Source of the DNA: Neptuniibacter caesariensis
GTDB lineage: Bacteria; Pseudomonadota; Gammaproteobacteria; Pseudomonadales; Balneatricaceae
Direction: 5' to 3'
Length of the DNA: 64,000 nucleotides
NCBI RefSeq assembly: GCF_000153345.1
Contig: NZ_CH724125.1
Span: 916,716 to 980,715 of the forward strand
The position numbers were made by a program, and so were the translations under genes. The notes under the pieces were generated by a model. It saw nothing but the letters and a program-made list of their open reading frames with translations, had not been told where the DNA came from and made no database searches. Below are positions 29,698 to 38,366 of this stretch, piece after piece. How positions within the stretch are numbered: the stretch's first letter is position 1; each line of letters opens with the position of its first letter.

Positions 29698-32600
29698 CTA
29701 TTTTGCCAGCAAACTCAGTTGTTGTTCTACTATTTTAGCTGCTTTTGTCGCACCCCATTGCTGATAAAGTCTGCAGGCTTCGGCCAAACAAAATCTGCCG
29801 AGGTGGTTTTGTTGTTGTGTGATCAGATAGTCAGCATAACGTTGATAGCAAAGTGGGGTGATATAACCCGCTTCAGAAATCTGACACTCAGATAAAACCG
29901 CTTCGTAGAAGGGCGTTGGATCTTCGTCAGAGAGCCGCGCTTTTTCCGCTTTGATCAGCAGATTTTGCGTTGCGAAGTTTTCTGGCATCTGCTCAGCCCA
30001 GATTTCAATACGCGAATGCTGACGGGTAAACTCAATCTGCCCTTTACGGCTAAATCCTTGCTGTTTCTGGGCAAGAATAGCCCGCATCAGTGTTGTCGCA
30101 AACAGTGCTTCCGTATGGCTGAAATAACCCGGCAAGCTTTGCTCAAGCTGGTCAACTTTGAGCAGTAACTTTGCCCAGGAGGATTGTTCATTCAACACAA
30201 GGGCATTAACGATCTGGGAGCAGGCGGAAAGGCCATATACCGATGCAGAATCTCTTTCGCGGCCAGGTCGTCCCCTTAGCTGATTCAGAGCCGATAAAAT
30301 TTCCTCTCTGACTTGGTTTTTCTTATGTTCAAGATCAGGGTGGCGGATCGGTTCCAGAGAGTCTTCCAGTGCTTCCTCAAGCTGCTCCAGGTTAAGGCTG
30401 CCCGGGCGATAGATGCTCATCTGGAAGCTCAAAGTGAGTACATCAATCAGTTCAAGCCAGTGATGCTTCAGACGGCAAGAGTGCTCAAGCTCAGAGAGGT
30501 TACGCTGCACTTTATTAAGCGGCACTAGCCAGTGCTCTACCTGGCTGCTGAGTATCAGTGATGGGTCCTGATTCTGCGCGAGGGGGCTGCTCAGTGGGAT
30601 CTGCCCCTGCTGTGCATTAAGTACTAGCCTGCTAGCATCCGCAGCTTTTCTGGCGAGTTTAATATCAGCGCAGAACCAACCGGCCACCCAGGCGAAACTG
30701 GCAAAAGCAAAAGCGCTGTGTGAAGTTCGACCATACTCAAAGGTGTCTTTGACCATCAGGCAGATAGCACAGGCAGCAAGCAAGGGGTGTTTTTGCTCTC
30801 TGGCAAGTAGCGCAATCTGTTCAAGAAACTGCTGGTAATGCTCCTGCTGACTACTTTCTGCAAGGTTTTGAAACTCTGCATCGATATTTTCAAGGCGGGC
30901 GCGATGGTGCTCGGTTTGTTCAACCAGGAACAGCAATTGCGCAGATTCATCTTTGGGCAGAAGCCTGTTAACCGGCTGTTTTAGTAGATGCTCAAGCGCT
31001 CGGTCAGCGCTTCCTTGGTGCTGATAGATTCTTGCCTGTAGTAATGGCTTGGCCTGGGAGTGACAGTCGCTCTGGTCGATCATCTCCTGAGCCGATTTGG
31101 CTTCCCCTGATAAAAACAGTAGTTCAGCTAAACGCCAGTACTGTTTTTCATATTCAGCCGTACTTTCTACGGAAATAAGTGCCAGGGCCTGGCTCTGATA
31201 ATAACTGGCTTTTCGGAAATCGCCCGCAGCGGCTAGGTCTTCAGAGGTTTGCAGGGCGATTTTAAGAATCGCTTCGCACTCTTTTGCAGAAAAGAGCGAG
31301 CGTGCCTTTTCGATATGAGTGAACAGCTTAGCGGTCTGTTGCGATAGGTTGGTTTGACCGAGCATGGCTCTGGCGAGATCGCCATGGCGTTGGATAAGCT
31401 GTGTCTCGTTTTGACGCTCCAGGAAATGCTGACGAATTCTGACGTCAGCAAACCTAAAGTGGGTTCTGTCTCCCGGGTCATCGGTGCAGATGATCAGCCC
31501 GCTTTGCTCTGATGGCCACAGATAAATAGCCAGCCGGGCGATAGGGTCACCGGTAAGGGTGGAGATCTCTTCAAGGCTGAAGTCATCGCCGCACAGTGAT
31601 GCCCATTCCAGAAGCTGGCAGCTGAATTGACTGAGGTGGTCGGTCTTCTGGATCAGCAATTCGGTGAAGTCTGATTGGTTAAGCCAACTGGTGGTCGTGG
31701 TTTCAGGTTTCGCTGAGGCTATCTCAACCTGCTCAGGCTTTATTCGCGATCGGTACTCACTTGGCGTGGTGTTCATCCAGCGCTTAAAAGCTTTCTGAAA
31801 GGCGGACTGATTAGAGAAACCCAACTGATAGGAGATTTCACCGAAACTATGCTCGCCCCGCTGGATTAGCTGAAGGCAGATCTCTTTACGGGTTTCATCA
31901 TAAATATCCTGAAAACTACTGCCCAGATTACCTAGTTTCCGTTGCAGCGTCCTTAAGCTTAGCCCCAGCTCTGATGCGACCTGTTCACGGCGGATAAGCC
32001 CGTTATTGCCACTCAGGTGCTGACGAATCAGGTTTCGCGTTCTTGCTGTCAGGGCATTCTGCACCCCGATTTTGCTCATCAGCGAGTCAGCAAACTCCCG
32101 ATGCAGTTGGTGCATTTCGGCATTGGCATCAACGCAACTCAGATTAAGGTATTCGCTGTTAATCAGTAGTTGGTTTCTGGGTTGATCGAAACTTACTTCT
32201 GCGGCGAAGTGCTGTTGATAAAGACGTTTATCCGCGGGTTCAGGGCAATTCAGGTAGACATGCTTCGCAGCTACTTGTTGTCCGGTCAGATGACGTGGCC
32301 AGTTGATTAAGCAGGAGAGGAAGAAGCTAACGATACCCGGATGGTTATCGTGTAATTCAAATGTTAACTCGATCCCGTCTACGCTCTTTTCCAGTTGCAG
32401 TACCGCCCCTTCGTGAATCAGTGGCAGGTAGTCCGTTAGTATCTGGTAAGCAAGTTCCAGATTAGGTGCAGTGGACATCAGAAAGCCCAGTGATCCGAGC
32501 ATCTGTGGTTGAGTCGCCTCACCCAGGCTAAGCGCTACAAGAGGATTACTTGTGATGCTTTGCAGCTTCTGAAGTATCAGAGGGAATTTATCTTCGGGAA

Positions 32601-32763
32601 AGCGCGCACCAGGTTTGTTAAACTCAGCTTCAGTAATTTTTGCCAGTTGTAGTAACTGCAAACTGATATCGCTGCCATCGGTTTGAGGGTAGTGACGGGC
32701 CAACTGCATAAAGGGTTCAAGCAGTTTAGCGGATACAGTTATGGTTGAGTGGGTGTTGGTCAT
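29698..32763 (-). CDS. AraC-family regulator fused to a STAND-like winged-helix and helical-repeat C-terminus
   Basis: The start at residue MTNTHSTITVSAKLL (32763) is chosen because the longer open frame to 32853 would run into the divergent gene; no strong ribosome-binding site helps. The 1021-residue protein has an N-terminal OruR/ArgR-like AraC ligand domain (about 15-200) and a complete AraC helix-turn-helix pair (about 255-345: LSLRTLQRKLGNLGSSFQDI, FSNQSAFQKAFKRWMNTTPS). The next part reads like the region after the ATPase in MalT- or AAA_16-type STAND regulators: LLEWASLCGDDFSLEEISTL, then HFRFADVRIRQHFLE, then about 500 residues of TPR-like helices. No Walker A or B motif is visible between the two halves. 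An AraC regulator normally has about 300 residues. It is probably co-transcribed with the receiver gene at 28617. Confidence 0.85.
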   Translation of the reverse strand: MTNTHSTITVSAKLLEPFMQLARHYPQTDGSDISLQLLQLAKITEAEFNKPGARFPEDKFPLILQKLQSITSNPLVALSLGEATQPQMLGSLGFLMSTAPNLELAYQILTDYLPLIHEGAVLQLEKSVDGIELTFELHDNHPGIVSFFLSCLINWPRHLTGQQVAAKHVYLNCPEPADKRLYQQHFAAEVSFDQPRNQLLINSEYLNLSCVDANAEMHQLHREFADSLMSKIGVQNALTARTRNLIRQHLSGNNGLIRREQVASELGLSLRTLQRKLGNLGSSFQDIYDETRKEICLQLIQRGEHSFGEISYQLGFSNQSAFQKAFKRWMNTTPSEYRSRIKPEQVEIASAKPETTTTSWLNQSDFTELLIQKTDHLSQFSCQLLEWASLCGDDFSLEEISTLTGDPIARLAIYLWPSEQSGLIICTDDPGDRTHFRFADVRIRQHFLERQNETQLIQRHGDLARAMLGQTNLSQQTAKLFTHIEKARSLFSAKECEAILKIALQTSEDLAAAGDFRKASYYQSQALALISVESTAEYEKQYWRLAELLFLSGEAKSAQEMIDQSDCHSQAKPLLQARIYQHQGSADRALEHLLKQPVNRLLPKDESAQLLFLVEQTEHHRARLENIDAEFQNLAESSQQEHYQQFLEQIALLAREQKHPLLAACAICLMVKDTFEYGRTSHSAFAFASFAWVAGWFCADIKLARKAADASRLVLNAQQGQIPLSSPLAQNQDPSLILSSQVEHWLVPLNKVQRNLSELEHSCRLKHHWLELIDVLTLSFQMSIYRPGSLNLEQLEEALEDSLEPIRHPDLEHKKNQVREEILSALNQLRGRPGRERDSASVYGLSACSQIVNALVLNEQSSWAKLLLKVDQLEQSLPGYFSHTEALFATTLMRAILAQKQQGFSRKGQIEFTRQHSRIEIWAEQMPENFATQNLLIKAEKARLSDEDPTPFYEAVLSECQISEAGYITPLCYQRYADYLITQQQNHLGRFCLAEACRLYQQWGATKAAKIVEQQLSLLAK

Positions 32764-32827
32764 TACAATGGCATGCTGGGAATAAAATTGGGTTTGTTTT
32801 CTTTCGGTATAGATTAACATACTACGT

Positions 32828-33598
32828 ATGAATAAAGTGTCCTCATGTGCCAAATTGCTCAGCGTTTTATGCTTGAGTGCCTTACTAGCCCCTAGTGCTT
32901 TTGCTGATGCAGTTAAGCTTAGGGTGGGTATGCCGCAACCGGGAAAGGTGCCTTTCTTCTGGCAGACTGATGCGGGTGATTACACCGGAATCTATGTTGA
33001 TACTCTGCGCTCGATAGCCGAGGAGCTTAATGTTGAACTGGAGATTATTCCCCTGTCTCAGGCGCGTTTGCAGCGCCACTTTGTTGCAGGTGAGATTGAT
33101 CTGGAGGCAGGGGTAAACCCCAAAGCGGAAATATCTGCCCTGTTAGAAGATTTCTCTCTCTATACGCGCCCATTCGGGGTCGTGAATGAGGTGTTCATCT
33201 ACCGTCCTGAACTGTCTTTCCCTGTGTTTATTCTTAAAGACCTTGAGGGGCAACGTGTAGCAACGGTGCGAGGTTCCTCTGTTCCGGAAAAGATCCTGCG
33301 TGAAGATTTCACCAATCAATGGCAGATTGCGCAGAGGGTTCACCGTGGCTGGAATGAGTTGGGCCTTATGAATGAGGCGCCAGCACTGCACTACCAGCGT
33401 GCGGGTAATCTTAATTATCAGATCTCGCTACCTTACAACAGTAACCCGGTGGTTTTCCGACTGCACGTTAGCAAGTCAAAACTCCTTGAGCCGATGAACA
33501 ACAGTATTAGTCGGTTGGAAGAGGAGGGGGAGTTGGAGCGAATTGTCTGTAAATACTTATGTGGGCAGAGCGCAGCGCTACCGGATAATGATCAGTAG
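32828..33598 (+). CDS. Periplasmic solute-binding protein (SBP_bac_3 type), no transporter adjacent
   Basis: This 256-residue protein has a signal peptide (LLSVLCLSALLAPSAFADA) and a type-3 extracellular binding fold: VGMPQPGKVPFFW, GIYVDTLRSIAEELNVELEIIP, ARLQRHFVAGEIDLEAGV, LEGQRVATVRGSSVPE and ISRLEEEGELERIVCKYL. This family binds amino acids or related small molecules. No ABC permease or ATPase is encoded nearby; instead it is divergent from the AraC-STAND regulator with about 64 bp between starts. It may act as a sensor protein or serve a distant transporter. A bidirectional terminator follows. Confidence 0.85.
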   Translation: MNKVSSCAKLLSVLCLSALLAPSAFADAVKLRVGMPQPGKVPFFWQTDAGDYTGIYVDTLRSIAEELNVELEIIPLSQARLQRHFVAGEIDLEAGVNPKAEISALLEDFSLYTRPFGVVNEVFIYRPELSFPVFILKDLEGQRVATVRGSSVPEKILREDFTNQWQIAQRVHRGWNELGLMNEAPALHYQRAGNLNYQISLPYNSNPVVFRLHVSKSKLLEPMNNSISRLEEEGELERIVCKYLCGQSAALPDNDQ

Positions 33599-33611
33599 AT
33601 TAAAGTGAAAT

Positions 33612-33641
33612 AAAAAACGCAGCCGTTGGCTGCGTTTTTTT
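33612..33641. terminator. Bidirectional terminator between the binding protein and the D-amino-acid transaminase
   Basis: A-rich run, CGCAGCC, loop GTT, GGCTGCG and a T7 run. The perfect stem with A and T flanks serves both converging genes. Confidence 0.9.
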
Positions 33642-33655
33642 GCTAATTTGGCCGA

Positions 33656-34519
33656 TCAAAAATCGTATTTTGATGCAGTATAGATAGCGAAAGCTTTTTC
33701 CCAGATCTCGCCTACAGAACCGTCGCCGACAGGTTTGCCATCCAGCTTAGTCACGGGTGCAATCTCTTTTGAAGAGCTTGTGATCCAGATCTCGTCTGCA
33801 TCGCGAACTTCATCCATAGTGATGGTACGTTCTTCAACCTGCAGGGAACCGTCTGCTTTCAGACTGTCCAGAATAATGCGGCGTGTGATACCTGGCAGAA
33901 TCTGGTTGTCCTGAATTGGTGTAGCGATAATGCCATCTTTGACGATGAAGGCATTACAAGAACTACCTTCAGTCAGTTCGCCGTTAGCATTGTATAGAAG
34001 CGCTTCATCAGCACCGCTAGAGTAACCTTCCTGGAAGTGGATAACGTTACCCAGAAGCGCAGTCGATTTGATGTGGCAGCGCTGCCAGCGCAGGTCTTCA
34101 GTAGAAACCAGGCTGTACTGAGTGACTTTAGTGCGATCAACCGGCTCAGGATCTTTGATGTTGAAGCAGAAACAGAACACCGTTGGCTCAACACCTTCTG
34201 GGTACGGGTGGTAGCGCTTAACATCAGCACCACGAGATACGTGAACGTATACACCCAGGTTGTCGCCCATGGATTCGTTGCGTGCTACCAGATCATCCAG
34301 CAGCTCTTTCCACTCATCAGCGGTTTTAGTGCACTTAATCTCGATGGCAGCCAGGCCGTTGATCATGCGTTCGATGTGCGGCATCAGGCCTACAGATTTG
34401 CCTTTGTAATAAGGGATAACTTCGTAGATGCCGTCGCCAAACAGGAAGCCGCGGTCCAGAGGAGAGATGCGTGCTTCTTCCAGTGGCATGTAGTCGCCAT
34501 TCAGAAATGAAATGCTCAT
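33656..34519 (-). CDS. dat: D-amino-acid transaminase (class IV PLP aminotransferase)
   Basis: This 287-residue cytoplasmic PLP enzyme probably exchanges amino groups between D-amino acids and 2-oxo acids, for example D-alanine plus 2-oxoglutarate giving pyruvate plus D-glutamate. Signs are the N-terminal SPLDRGFLFGDGIYEV, the PLP lysine K151 in LRWQRCHIKSTALLGNV and ELTEGSSCNAFIVKDG followed by LPGITRRIILD. RWxRCxIKSxxLLGNV is nearer to D-alanine transaminases than to branched-chain ones. The length is right (about 280). It lies downstream of a LysR gene and in the same direction as a D-glutamate cyclase-like/5-oxoprolinase operon, which supports a D-glutamate link. Branched-chain or aminodeoxychorismate activity is less likely. 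Confidence 0.88.
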   Translation of the reverse strand: MSISFLNGDYMPLEEARISPLDRGFLFGDGIYEVIPYYKGKSVGLMPHIERMINGLAAIEIKCTKTADEWKELLDDLVARNESMGDNLGVYVHVSRGADVKRYHPYPEGVEPTVFCFCFNIKDPEPVDRTKVTQYSLVSTEDLRWQRCHIKSTALLGNVIHFQEGYSSGADEALLYNANGELTEGSSCNAFIVKDGIIATPIQDNQILPGITRRIILDSLKADGSLQVEERTITMDEVRDADEIWITSSSKEIAPVTKLDGKPVGDGSVGEIWEKAFAIYTASKYDF

Positions 34520-34823
34520 AAATTCTTACCTTCCACTCTTGTTCTGAAACCATTTTTGCCAGCGCACAGTTATTTTACTGTTTACACATAGCTGTGGTCT
34601 CTTATCAGTCTAATTCAAGTTCAGACTTATTTAGGGCCTGCTTAAATTTCAGGGAGATGTCATGGTTTTTCCATGAAATGCAGGAAATTTTGCTACCGGA
34701 AGTCTCTATAAAAAGTGAAAAGCTTTCAATAGCAAAAGAAATTTAACGATAAATCCCTAATTATTTTAATAATATAGGCTTATCTTCTGATTATGCGTTA
34801 TTTTTCCGTAATATCATCTGGTT
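34520..34823. other. Gene-free AT-rich stretch upstream of the D-amino-acid transaminase
   Basis: No open frame is credible. It presumably holds the transaminase promoter. A small inverted repeat TCATGG-TTTTT-CCATGA lies at 34660-34676. I see no strong ribosome-binding site or terminator. Confidence 0.5.
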
Positions 34824-35714
34824 TTAGTCCGTATGATCCTGGCTGATTGTGCCTCGACCACTGTCCGCTAATAGTTTTGGCAGGATTCTGTTGTCATCCA
34901 GACGCCAGCTAAAACTAAAATTGAGCCCTGGCGGGTTTGGTGAAATATCCAGCTCAACCAGTTCGCCGGATGCTATCTGCTTATCGACCAGTGGTGCAGT
35001 TAACAAAGCAATACCCAGGCCTTGCTGTGTCAGTTCCAGTAATCCTTTAACCGAGCCGCAGGTATGAAAGCGAGGCATCTCAATCCGGTTGATAAACAGG
35101 CTTTGGAGAAACTCCCATGGGCGGGTATCCCTTGGGAAGCTCAGAATTGGGTAGCGAGCCAAGTCTTCGATATCTTTAACCGAATCACCAGTGATCAGAT
35201 CGGGGGCAGCAACCCATTTTTGTGGGTAACTACACAGAGGCTCGGAGACCAGCGCTGTATCGGAAAGCGGTTGGTCGACGATCAGGGCCAGATCCAGCTG
35301 ATGATCAGAAAGCTGCTGGATAAGGCGTTGAGAGACATCCGTATTCAGCTCGAATGACAGTAGAGGGTGCTGTTGCTGCCAGTGTTCCAGCAGGCGGGTC
35401 AACCAGAGATGTGCCAGCGTATCGGCGATACCGATGCGGATATTGCCTTTTTGTTGCTGTTCTTCGCTGAGTTGTTCTTTCATCTCCTGACCGATTGCGA
35501 GCATCTTCTCTGCATAGGGAAGGAGCTGAACCCCTTTAGGGGAGAGGCGGGTACCACTTTTATCACGGATAAAAAGCTGGACGCCGAGTTCTTCTTCAAG
35601 GGCGTTGATTCGCGCAGACACGCCAGGTTGGGTGGTATGTTGTTGTTGGGCTGCTGCATGAAAACTGCCCAGGCGAGCAACCGCAACAAAAGTTTGTAAA
35701 TTTCTCAGGCGCAT
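34824..35714 (-). CDS. LysR-family transcriptional regulator
   Basis: The 296-residue protein begins with the LysR helix-turn-helix (MRLRNLQTFVAVARLGSFHA, AAQQQHTTQPGVSARINALE, EELGVQLFIRDKSGTRLSPKG) followed by a periplasmic-binding-like effector domain (GNIRIGIADTLAHLWLTRLL, QQGLGIALLTAPLVD). It sits between the transaminase gene and the D-glutamate cyclase-like/5-oxoprolinase operon, all on the same strand, and is separated from the operon by a terminator, so it has its own promoter in 35715-35818. It is the likely regulator of either unit; its effector might be D-glutamate or 5-oxoproline, which is inference. Confidence 0.92.
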   Translation of the reverse strand: MRLRNLQTFVAVARLGSFHAAAQQQHTTQPGVSARINALEEELGVQLFIRDKSGTRLSPKGVQLLPYAEKMLAIGQEMKEQLSEEQQQKGNIRIGIADTLAHLWLTRLLEHWQQQHPLLSFELNTDVSQRLIQQLSDHQLDLALIVDQPLSDTALVSEPLCSYPQKWVAAPDLITGDSVKDIEDLARYPILSFPRDTRPWEFLQSLFINRIEMPRFHTCGSVKGLLELTQQGLGIALLTAPLVDKQIASGELVELDISPNPPGLNFSFSWRLDDNRILPKLLADSGRGTISQDHTD

Positions 35715-35818
35715 AAGCTTCTAACTTTCCATCTGTTCTCTATGAAGGTCTGCTAATCTGAGTATGACCTAAAGCTAATGGGCTTAGAAGGTCGGTCAAG
35801 CTGTATACGTCCGTTGTG

Positions 35819-35844
35819 AAAAAAAGCCAGACAAAGTCTGGCTT
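35819..35844 (-). terminator. Terminator of the D-glutamate/5-oxoproline operon
   Basis: On the minus strand AAGCCAGAC, loop TTT and GTCTGGCTT are followed by a T run, just downstream of the DUF4392 gene stop. Confidence 0.88.
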
Positions 35845-35852
35845 ATTCCTGT

Positions 35853-36701
35853 TTACGCAAAGCCGGTTAGTTTACGTAACTCGGCAATGATCTGATTACC
35901 TTCGTCAACCGGCAGACCGTCTTCGGTTAACTCGTTAATCCGCGTAACCCCATCGACACTGCCTAGCTTGGAGAGATATTCGAGAATCTCCAGCGGCTTG
36001 ATATCGGCCAACAGGTCTTTGTCATTCCACAGGCTGAGGAAAGCGATAATGCCGTAAGCACCCCAGTTGGATACATCAGCGATCAGCAGTTCATCTACCT
36101 GAGTGGCTGACGCCATAATATCCAGATCTTTCAGTGCATCCTGAATATTGCCCATACCGATCTCGTTGCCGCCGTCACCGATGCCAATCGTTGGGCATTT
36201 TGCGTTCAGGACGAAGGTATCGAAGCAGGCAGTACGTTCACTGATGCTTTCACCGCGCATATTGTAATAACCACCATCAGCAGCCTGACCTGGACGCTCG
36301 ATAGATAGCACTGCATCCGGGTTGTACTGGTACAGCGCCTGGAACGCTTCCAGCGTTCGCTCCTGGTGTTCGCCAACGCGGATCTCATGCACTCGGTATT
36401 CGTCCATCAGTGCCTGTGATACCGGAGGACCACAGACGATGATCGGCGTTGCACCCAGTGCTTCCAGTGCGTTGTACAGCGCAATAGCGCCTACAGGCCC
36501 ATCGGTTTCGAAAGTATCGACTACCGGAAAACCGGTTCCGATCAGCACATGGCCCTTACATTTGTTAAGGATGCGCGCCGCGCGCTGGTAATAACCAGGC
36601 GCTAGTGCTGGCTGTACGGTTTTCATACCGCGTAGGTTTTTTGCGACCAGCAAGTCTTCTATCTGTTTGCTTAGGTTCGCTTCATTGATTGCGTTTGACA
36701 T
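35853..36701 (-). CDS. DUF4392 protein, D-glutamate cyclase-like
   Basis: The 282-residue protein carries VLIGTGFPVVDTFETDGPVG, ALGATPIIVCGPPVSQALMD, YYNMRGESISERTACFD and PTIGIGDGGNEIGMGNI, all typical of DUF4392. In vertebrates the mitochondrial enzyme DGLUCY, which converts D-glutamate to 5-oxo-D-proline, combines a DUF1445 part with a DUF4392 part. Here the DUF1445 protein is a separate gene at the other end of the same operon, with the three 5-oxoprolinase subunits between. ATG 36701 is taken as start; a GTG four codons upstream is an alternative. The most likely role is cyclisation of D-glutamate, acting alone or with the DUF1445 protein. Confidence 0.85.
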   Translation of the reverse strand: MSNAINEANLSKQIEDLLVAKNLRGMKTVQPALAPGYYQRAARILNKCKGHVLIGTGFPVVDTFETDGPVGAIALYNALEALGATPIIVCGPPVSQALMDEYRVHEIRVGEHQERTLEAFQALYQYNPDAVLSIERPGQAADGGYYNMRGESISERTACFDTFVLNAKCPTIGIGDGGNEIGMGNIQDALKDLDIMASATQVDELLIADVSNWGAYGIIAFLSLWNDKDLLADIKPLEILEYLSKLGSVDGVTRINELTEDGLPVDEGNQIIAELRKLTGFA

Positions 36702-36756
36702 ATTTGTTTCCACTGGTTGGCTGTCAGTGCAGCCAACTTATTATCGTATTTTTTAT

Positions 36757-37692
36757 TTACACCGCTTCAGGGTCGGTGTTGTTGAATTTGACGTGCGCCA
36801 GACAGTGCAGGTTGTGGGCATCATCAATGCTGATCTCTTCAAAAGAAACTTTGGCGCCGGGCATCAGCTGTGCCATGCGTGCGGTATCCATCGAGATCAT
36901 TGAACCTATCTTTGGATAACCCCCAATGGTTTGGCGGTCGTTAAGCAAAACGATTGGCTGACCGTCGGCTGGAATCTGGATGGCTCCGTGACAGATACCT
37001 TCTGAAAGAATGCCGTCGATTGAGGACTTTACTTCCGGACCGGAAAGGCGGTAGCCCATGCGGTCAGCGCGATCCGTGACTTCATATTCACTGCTGAAGA
37101 ACACGCGTTTAGCCACATCGCTAAATGTGTGTTGCTGATAACCGGTAATCACACGCAGGCTGATCTGATCCTGATAGACCGGTCGATGATGTTCAGCCAA
37201 ACGGAAGGCCTTACGGCCATCAATCTCGGCACAGCTCAGGTGATCGCCTTGCTGCAGCTTTTCACCTGACAAGCCACCCAGTGATTCACGGGTTACTGTC
37301 GCTGCGCTGGAAAAACTATGCTCGATCTGGAATCCGCCGCTTACTGCCAGGTAGGCACGTGCCCCTTGTGTGGTAAAGCCGACTTCGATTCGGTCACCTT
37401 CTTTAACCTGATGGGCGTGCCAGCGGTCCTGCTCAATGCCGTTAATTTTCAGTGGCATCTCGGCACCCGTCAGTACCAGGCAGGTATTCACTTCGGCTTC
37501 TAGCACTAATCCACCCACACTGATCTCCAGTGCGGTCGTGTTCAGCGGGTTATCGACCAGGCGGTTAGCCCAGTTAAAGGCGTCAGCATCCAGCGGACCG
37601 CCGGTGGTCAGCCCGATACGGTGGTGGCCAAAACGGCCTGCATCCTGAATCAGGGTCAGAATACCGGGTTGAATGACTTTAAAGCCGCTCAT
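36757..37692 (-). CDS. pxpC: 5-oxoprolinase subunit C (biotin-dependent carboxyltransferase-like, KipA family)
   Basis: This 311-residue subunit has the expected length and motifs: GILTLIQDAGRFGHHRIGLT, GGPLDADAFNWANRLVDNP, ARAYLAVSGGF, SSEYEVTDRADRMGYRLSGP, SEGICHGAIQIPADGQPIVL and DRQTIGGYPKIGSM. With PxpA and PxpB it forms the bacterial ATP-dependent 5-oxoprolinase that opens 5-oxo-L-proline to L-glutamate. It overlaps the pxpB stop by four bases and is followed after 55 bp by the DUF4392 gene. Confidence 0.95.
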   Translation of the reverse strand: MSGFKVIQPGILTLIQDAGRFGHHRIGLTTGGPLDADAFNWANRLVDNPLNTTALEISVGGLVLEAEVNTCLVLTGAEMPLKINGIEQDRWHAHQVKEGDRIEVGFTTQGARAYLAVSGGFQIEHSFSSAATVTRESLGGLSGEKLQQGDHLSCAEIDGRKAFRLAEHHRPVYQDQISLRVITGYQQHTFSDVAKRVFFSSEYEVTDRADRMGYRLSGPEVKSSIDGILSEGICHGAIQIPADGQPIVLLNDRQTIGGYPKIGSMISMDTARMAQLMPGAKVSFEEISIDDAHNLHCLAHVKFNNTDPEAV

Positions 37693-38366
37693 AATTCGCC
37701 CCCCAGTGATAGGAATTCGGCACGATCGATCGGGGTGAAACGAATGCGATCACCTACCTGTACCGGCATTGTCGGTTCAGCAGCCGGATCAAACATACGA
37801 GTAGGGCACAGGCCGATCAGGTTCCAGCCGCCCGGAGAAACGGCCGGATAGACTGCGGTCTGCCGGTCAGCAATTGCCACTGCACCACGGGGTACTTTCT
37901 GGCGTGGTGTTGATAGACGTGGTGCTGCAATACGCGGGTCAACTTCACCCAGATAAGCAAAGCCTGGGGCAAAGCCGATGGCGTAAACACGGTATTCAGT
38001 TTCGCTATGCAGCTTAATCACTTCCTCAACCGAGAGCTCCGCGCGTTTTGCCAGATCTTCAAGGTCAGGGCCAGATTCGGTGCTGTAGTATGCGGGTAGT
38101 TCTACCAGCTTGCCTTCGGTCGCATTGGCCTGATCCAGTTGGCTAAGCAACTCACGGATCTTGCTGCGAATATGCAGATGGTCACAAGCGAGCATGTCGA
38201 AGATCACCAGCAATGATGCATAGGAGGGGACCATATCGATCAAGCAGTCGTTCAGCTCTGTATCCAGAATGGTAACGGCCTGCTGCACCTGTGCCGAAAC
38301 GCGGGGATCAGTCTGCTCGCCAAAGTAGATAATCAGGGCGTTTTCGCCCGCCACTTCAATACGCAT
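37689..38366 (-). CDS. pxpB: 5-oxoprolinase subunit B (KipI family)
   Basis: This 225-residue subunit shows the allophanate-hydrolase-like KipI motifs GENALIIYFGEQTDP, MVPSYASLLVIFD, YRVYAIGFAPGFAYLGEVD, APRLSTPRQKVPRGAVAIAD and VSPGGWNLIGLCPTRMFDP. It is the partner of PxpC in 5-oxoproline cleavage. Its start overlaps the pxpA stop by one base and its stop overlaps the pxpC start by four, so the three subunits are translationally coupled. The order A-B-C is the usual one. Confidence 0.95.
   Translation of the reverse strand: MRIEVAGENALIIYFGEQTDPRVSAQVQQAVTILDTELNDCLIDMVPSYASLLVIFDMLACDHLHIRSKIRELLSQLDQANATEGKLVELPAYYSTESGPDLEDLAKRAELSVEEVIKLHSETEYRVYAIGFAPGFAYLGEVDPRIAAPRLSTPRQKVPRGAVAIADRQTAVYPAVSPGGWNLIGLCPTRMFDPAAEPTMPVQVGDRIRFTPIDRAEFLSLGGEL

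Noticed and set aside
33656..34519. Branched-chain aminotransferase as the call for the class IV transaminase
   Set aside because: The RWxRCxIKSxxLLGNV lysine region and length are nearer to D-amino-acid transaminases, and the neighbouring genes fit D-glutamate.
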